Source of the DNA: Congeria kusceri
Taxonomy: Eukaryota > Mollusca > Bivalvia > Myida > Dreissenidae
Reading direction: 5' to 3'
NCBI GenBank assembly: GCA_027627225.1
Contig: CM051025.1
Span: forward strand, 70,530,069-70,594,068
Length of the DNA stretch: 64,000 bases
Shown here: one piece after another, positions 63,101 to 64,000 of the stretch
How the letters are laid out: each line of letters begins with the position of its first letter
How positions within the stretch are numbered: position 1 is the first letter of the stretch
Position numbers and translations under genes: made by a program
Notes under the pieces: generated by a model
Told to the model about the DNA's origin: nothing
The model's database searches: none
Seen by the model: the letters and a program-made list of their open reading frames with translations, nothing else

Positions 63101-63592
63101 CAAATGTGGCGGATTTAGGCACTGTGCCAGTAGTCATCTATTTACAGGAATGACTCACTGATAAGTATGTTTCAATTTTGTGAAAGCTTTTGTTGACAGC
63201 TTGGCAGTTCTTATTACTGTTATAACAAAGAAAGAAAAATAGATTTTATGTAAAACGTCCATAACATTTACTGACATTTTCATGCCATGTAATGTAAAAG
63301 TCAGTTAGTAGAACGAACAGTTTGGAGATAACAAGGTACCTCTGCCACATGTGTGCATATTTCGTTAATGAGAGAATCAAACTTCATGCAAAAACCATTT
63401 TGTCCCCGCTACATGTGTGCCTATTTCGTTGATGTCAGATTCAAACTTTGTGCCAAAAACAAGTTACCTCTGCCACATGTGTGCGTATTTCGTTGATGAG
63501 AGATTCAAACTTCATGCCATTCAAGGGCATCTCCTCAGCCAGTGTGTGCAGGTCCTTCGCAAACTTCTCCTGCTCCCCCTTCAAAATGTTGC
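51143..63592 (-). CDS. TUBGCP4: Gamma-tubulin complex component 4, C-terminal half (nine coding exons)
   Basis: A structural subunit of the gamma-tubulin ring complex, which nucleates microtubules; GCP4 binds gamma-tubulin through its C-terminal half. Minus-strand exons in order are 63592-63468, 60386-60230, 58208-58101, 57814-57688, 57488-57311, 54630-54496, 53321-53205, 52800-52661 and 51149-51143. All join in phase to roughly 364 codons. Recognisable GCP4 stretches are HVAEILWKILV, IIKDFYLLGRGELYLAFID, VQWPLHIFFTPSVLEKYN, RRAQLDLQHCW, LRNHLSFLIDNLQYYLQ, VAHDHFLSALLAQSF and LAQLLLRLDFNKYFS. A serine-rich stretch (EGSSSSSGSSASASEPGW) sits where GCP4 proteins have a variable linker. Human GCP4 is about 667 residues, so the N-terminal half lies beyond the right edge. 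No stop or frameshift interrupts the reading frame. Confidence 0.95.
51150..52049 (-). other. TUBGCP4 last intron, distal part
   Basis: AT-rich intronic DNA in which I recognise nothing. Minus-strand frame 51,305-51,526 has no features of a gene. Confidence 0.5.
52050..52539. mobile_element. TTAA-flanked element containing a tRNA-like segment
   Basis: Ends AGGGACTTACACACAGATTT (52,054 on) and AATCTGTGCACAGGTCCCT (to 52,535) are imperfect inverted repeats, each flanked by TTAA (52,050-52,053 and 52,536-52,539). On the minus strand, about 52,258-52,180 resembles a tRNA: A-box-like TGGCTGAATGGTTATGACG, a Lys-type loop CTTTTAA, and the palindromic B box GGTTCGAACC (52,191-52,200). Combining SINE-like and inverted-terminus features is unusual. 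A related copy is at 50,508. Confidence 0.65.
52661..52800 (-). CDS. TUBGCP4: TUBGCP4 exon 8 of window (140 nt)
   Basis: Acceptor TTTCTGTAG|AAC, donor GGAAG|GTAAGG. It encodes NLQRQTSLLFKMLSSVRTNS to LAQLLLRLDFNKYFSISGGQ and FG plus two bases of a Ser codon. This is the characteristic C-terminal end of GCP4. Confidence 0.94.
52801..53204 (-). other. TUBGCP4 intron (404 bp)
   Basis: AT-rich, nothing recognised. Confidence 0.8.
53205..53321 (-). CDS. TUBGCP4: TUBGCP4 exon 7 of window (117 nt)
   Basis: Acceptor ATACCCAG|GTT, donor GAAG|GTAATG. It encodes VANCLYEILDQCSVFSALVG and RCETPMSHRDTTQLETITK, 39 codons, phase 0 at both ends. Confidence 0.93.
53322..54097 (-). other. TUBGCP4 intron, proximal part
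   Basis: AT-rich DNA with no recognised repeat or RNA gene. Confidence 0.6.
54098..54202 (-). repeat. Solitary monomer of the 136-bp family
   Basis: The reverse complement contains GGTTTCCGCTCAATAACTC, GGGCAGGGTCAAGGTCA and ATTACTAAAAATAAATAAA in the same order as the tandem blocks at 42.8 and 44.4 kb. It shows that the family is also dispersed as single units. Confidence 0.75.
54339..54566 (-). repeat. 76-bp tandem triplication of exon 3' end plus splice donor
   Basis: Three copies with exact 76-bp spacing (donor GT at 54,343, 54,419 and 54,495). Only the last belongs to the coding exon. All three keep GTAAGTGG and the word TTGCACAGAGCTTTGTTCAC. Downstream copies differ from the exon at very few bases (for example CTTTTCTTGCACAG for CTCTTCTTGCACAG, and AAGGGG for AAGGCG in the outermost). 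Confidence 0.93.
54496..54630 (-). CDS. TUBGCP4: TUBGCP4 exon 6 of window (135 nt)
   Basis: Acceptor TTCCCACAG|GTG, donor GCG|GTAAGT, 45 codons in phase 0. It encodes VDVIESQYGVLLDKIDNTRD through VAHDHFLSALLAQSFVHMKA. The final ~60 bp and the donor are tandemly repeated twice more downstream with a 76-bp period. Confidence 0.95.
54831..55165. repeat. Dispersed repeat (GGTTAAGGT / TATGCCCC type)
   Basis: Contains GGTTAAGGTTTGCATGCAAG, ATCTCTGTAATTACTACAGA, TGTCTTCTGGGTCATTATA and AATTATGCCCCTTTTT twice. This is a pattern I associate with bivalve dispersed repeats. Not coding. Confidence 0.55.
55166..55465 (-). other. Intronic AT-rich sequence
   Basis: Nothing recognised, apart from short C- and A-runs. 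Confidence 0.5.
55466..56823. repeat. Host tandem duplication, one copy filled by an element
   Basis: A ~110-bp host sequence (AAACACCACTGAGAGGTAATT, then TTTAACAAAATATGTAAG and onward to AACTAATGAATTTGATG) is present uninterrupted at 56,740-56,823. It is also present, split, at 55,466-55,494 plus 56,653-56,713. The uninterrupted copy acts as an empty-site control for the insertion between them. Confidence 0.8.
55495..56651. mobile_element. Tandem-repeat element inserted with TTAACAA target duplication
   Basis: 1,157 bp flanked by TTAACAA (55,488-55,494 and 56,652-56,658). It holds six ~156-bp monomers (TGACCTTGACCTTGA-type words near 55,667, 55,825, 55,983, 56,150, 56,307 and 56,463; the third is mutated), followed by GACGGACGGACGGACG, GGGCATTCCTATAATCCCC and CTCCCGCGGGGGAT at the right end. 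No protein frame. This is the same style as the 39.7-45.3 kb composite: a short terminus, a GGAC/GTCC simple repeat, then monomers. Confidence 0.8.
56943..57191. mobile_element. MITE with ~32-bp terminal inverted repeats
   Basis: 249 bp, from CCAGGGGTGGGTTGCTC, AAAACTTTAACGGCC to GGCCGTTAAAGTTTTGAGC, AACTGGGCCCTGG. The inner parts also pair (TAGCAGCCGTTAA / TTAGCTTAATTGG). No protein frame and no clear target duplication. It lies in a TUBGCP4 intron, about 120 bp from an exon donor. Confidence 0.85.
57311..57488 (-). CDS. TUBGCP4: TUBGCP4 exon 5 of window (178 nt)
   Basis: Acceptor GGTTGTAG|GTAC, donor CAG|GTAAAA. It encodes YNRIFRFLLIVRRAQLDLQH, CWSIQMSRKHAPKDRNETAK and WQLRNHLSFLIDNLQYYLQ, a hallmark GCP C-domain segment contributing to the gamma-tubulin-binding half. 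Confidence 0.95.
57688..57814 (-). CDS. TUBGCP4: TUBGCP4 exon 4 of window (127 nt)
   Basis: Acceptor ACTCCAG|GGG, donor GAAAA|GTAAGT. It opens with a serine-rich linker (AGC/AGT codons, a small triplet expansion) followed by SLALNYSVQWPLHIFFTPSV. The linker is the variable region of GCP4; the second half is conserved. Confidence 0.93.
58101..58208 (-). CDS. TUBGCP4: TUBGCP4 exon 3 of window (108 nt)
   Basis: Acceptor CCTGTAG|AT, donor AAAC|GTAAG. It encodes DVNAAYLRAARNVLFHDEAL and IQRFKLTVKQAPKTQK. A 43-bp minisatellite begins only 6 bp upstream of the exon, so the acceptor's pyrimidine tract derives from the repeat. Confidence 0.92.
58214..58720. repeat. 43-bp minisatellite, ~12 copies
   Basis: The unit is GGTCACATACAACACTTCAA, ACATGTGACAGATAAACAG, CCTA (43 bp; some copies lose 3 or 2 bp). 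The first unit starts 6 bp from the TUBGCP4 exon at 58,208. Not coding. Confidence 0.93.
58753..59903. mobile_element. hAT-like non-autonomous element C with 8-bp TSD
   Basis: Element at 58,761-59,895 (1,135 bp). It begins TAGGGGTGCAACGATATACC and ends TATTGTTGCACCCCTA. The flanking 8-mers ATGTACAT / ATGTACGT agree at 7 of 8. The subterminal regions are rich in the palindromic words TATACCGGTATA and TATCGCGATA on the left and in CGTATTGCAATACGG on the right. The frame 59,364-59,609 (81 codons) shows no transposase similarity that I recognise. Confidence 0.85.
59904..60229 (-). other. TUBGCP4 intron sequence
   Basis: AT-rich, nothing recognised. Confidence 0.6.
60230..60386 (-). CDS. TUBGCP4: TUBGCP4 exon 2 of window (157 nt)
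   Basis: Acceptor CCTGCAG|ATC, donor ATG|GTAAC. It encodes ILWKILVQDADLLTHLR, IIKDFYLLGRGELYLAFID and QAHHLLRVPPTPTTEY, the best-conserved core of GCP4. It ends one base into the Asp codon. A plus-strand frame over it (60,267-60,548) is antisense shadow. Confidence 0.95.
60407..61070. mobile_element. hAT-like element D, split by a SINE
   Basis: Ends CAGGGGTGTGAAAATGCC (from 60,416) and GGATTTCCACACCCCTG (to 61,062) are inverted repeats. The flanks AGATAAGC and TGATAAGC agree at 7 of 8 positions, with one extra C at the left end. The subterminal word ACTTGTCCATGGACAAGT-type is repeated at both sides (60,446 and 60,970). A SINE occupies the middle. It starts 29 bp from a TUBGCP4 exon acceptor. 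Confidence 0.75.
60597..60936 (+). mobile_element. tRNA-derived SINE (Asp-like head)
   Basis: The SINE body is 60,610-60,923, flanked by 13-bp repeats AATTAACTGCCAA / AATTAACTACCAA. The head (60,612-60,686) has the A box TAGCTCAGTCGATAGAGCG, the loop CTGTCAA (GTC, Asp-like) and the B box GTTCGAACC. The body holds TACCTCTGATTCAAGTAGGG and GTACTGGTAAACC, and the tail is CAAACAAACAAACAAAAC. The acceptor stem is not paired as in a working tRNA. It is inserted within hAT-like element D. Confidence 0.88.
61112..61470 (+). mobile_element. tRNA-derived SINE with two tandem tRNA heads
   Basis: Same body as the SINE at 60,610 (CCCCCTACCTCTGATTCAAG, GTACTGGTAAACCGC). Here the head is doubled: CGGCTAGCTCAGTTGGTAGA starts at 61,116 and again at 61,183 (67-bp offset). 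Both loops are CTCTCAA (CTC, Glu-like). The first B box is GAGCTCGAGCC and the second is degraded (GATCTCCAGCC). A short target repeat (ATAGACACC / ATAGACC) is likely. Confidence 0.85.
61471..61912 (-). other. TUBGCP4 intron sequence
   Basis: AT-rich. The 82-codon frame 61,480-61,728 (+) has no sign of being a gene. Confidence 0.5.
61913..62025. repeat. Imperfect foldback, 36-nt arms
   Basis: The arm TTATCTGTAAATAAACAA... TTCTGATG (61,913-61,948) pairs with CATCAGAACTC...TTGTTTATTTACAGATAA (61,990-62,025) with few mismatches around a 41-nt loop. It may be a fossil MITE or a stable RNA hairpin within the intron. Confidence 0.75.
62226..63132. mobile_element. TA-flanked non-autonomous element with repeated ends
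   Basis: The body 62,228-63,130 runs from CTGGCGCAGTGCCTAAAGCC to GGATTTAGGCACTGTGCCAG, with TA on each side. The terminal word GCCTAAATCCGCCA occurs a second time inside each end: 62,254 on the left and, inverted, about 62,907 on the right. No transposase frame was recognised. Mariner-like TA preference is an inference from the flanks. Confidence 0.75.
63330..63520 (-). repeat. 64-bp tandem triplication of another exon 3' end
   Basis: The word ACATGTGTGC recurs at 63,347, 63,411 and 63,475 (exact 64-bp period). The copy at 63,468 is the coding exon end. The outermost copy keeps an intact donor (GAG|GTACCT at 63,339). The middle one has lost it (TGTAGC|GGGGAC). Copies are more diverged than in the 76-bp triplication. 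Confidence 0.88.
63468..63592 (-). CDS. TUBGCP4: TUBGCP4 exon 1 of window (125 nt)
   Basis: Acceptor TTTGCAG|GC, donor GAG|GTAACT. It encodes NILKGEQEKFAKDLHTLAEE to INEIRTHVAE, and enters with two bases of a split codon. The last ~50 bp plus the donor are present in two further degenerate copies just downstream (63,330-63,460). The acceptor lies 9 bp from a MITE. Confidence 0.9.
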
Positions 63593-63600
63593 CTGCAAAC

Positions 63601-63804
63601 AAATGAGGCGTGTTGAGGGAAGACCGGGCTTAATGCATCTGCGTAAAGTGGCGTCTCGGCACTTTCTGCTTTTATGGTATTTTCTGTTTCAAGGAAGTCT
63701 CTTCTAAACATAAATCCACTGTAGACGGAAAGTGCCGTCCCGGATCAGCCTGAGCGGACTACACACATGCATTAAGCCCGGTTTTTCCATGACACACCTC
63801 AAAT
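63601..63804. mobile_element. Foldback MITE (GGGCTTAATGCAT type)
   Basis: Left TGAGGCGTGTTGAGGGAAG, ACCGGGCTTAATGCATC pairs with right GATGCATT-like ATGCATTAAGCCCGGTTTTT, CCATGACACACCTCA. Inner words are CGTAAAGTGGCGTC and GGAAAGTGCCGTCCCGG. I associate this family with heterodont bivalve genomes. It begins 9 bp upstream of the TUBGCP4 exon at 63,592. Confidence 0.82.
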
Positions 63805-64000
63805 ATAGCATGGTATAATAAGCATTCTAAATATTTATATATCACAATGAACTCATATTTTGGTCGTATAAAAAAATCACAATTACTCTAGATAGTTAGA
63901 TAAGAATTATATTTCAGATGTACAGTTTGTTTATATTTTGTAAAAAATCGGATGATGTACGCCTCATATCTGTAAATGGTTACAATAAACTTTGATAGCT
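63805..64000 (-). other. Intron of TUBGCP4 to window end
   Basis: AT-rich; no exon recognised. The next upstream coding exon lies beyond the window. Confidence 0.6.

Overview
The window reads as nuclear DNA of an invertebrate animal, most likely a bivalve mollusc. The genes are split by short introns with canonical GT/AG ends. The surrounding DNA is AT-rich and packed with non-autonomous DNA transposons, tRNA-derived SINEs and tandem 'short-TIR' repeats of the kind that crowd bivalve genomes. A Dreissena-like heterodont is my best guess, from remembered repeat style only; the sequence does not prove it.

Region 1 (1-39,320) is one head-to-tail satellite array of a ~79-bp monomer, all on one strand. 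To about 37,017 it is organised in higher-order repeats (landmarks at 27, 6323, 9550, 14512, 19633, 29089 and 33680) whose copies look almost identical. From there to 39,320 the monomers diverge and finally become ~90-92 bp long: a classic decaying array edge. The array runs off the left end of the window. The many 60-125 aa ORFs in it are repeat translation, not genes.

Region 2 (39,671-45,283) looks like a composite repeat bounded by 12-bp inverted termini. It contains a 903-bp hAT-like element with a perfect 8-bp target duplication, then alternating blocks of a ~155-bp and a ~136-bp tandem repeat.

Region 3 (46,493-48,081, + strand) holds the last four coding exons of an aldehyde dehydrogenase of the ALDH1/ALDH2 type. 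The upstream exons, including the catalytic cysteine, are not seen between the satellite and the first exon. They either lie left of the window, so that one intron contains the satellite, or are missing. Two nested hAT-like elements follow, then a 22-bp minisatellite at 50.2 kb.

Region 4 (51,143 to beyond 63,592, - strand) is the C-terminal half of gamma-tubulin complex component 4 (TUBGCP4): nine coding exons, the last with only one full codon, one completed codon and the stop. Eight exons join in phase and in the order expected for GCP4; the ninth is predicted from an acceptor site. Its introns carry a 43-bp minisatellite, hAT elements, SINEs, MITEs and a 6-monomer tandem repeat with its own empty-site copy beside it. 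The most unusual feature is that the 3' ends of two different exons, with their splice donors, have each been tandemly triplicated (76-bp and 64-bp periods). One triplication creates potential 21-nt in-frame microexons.

No operon-like or multi-gene system is visible. The notable biology is satellite structure and repeat-driven remodelling of splice sites.
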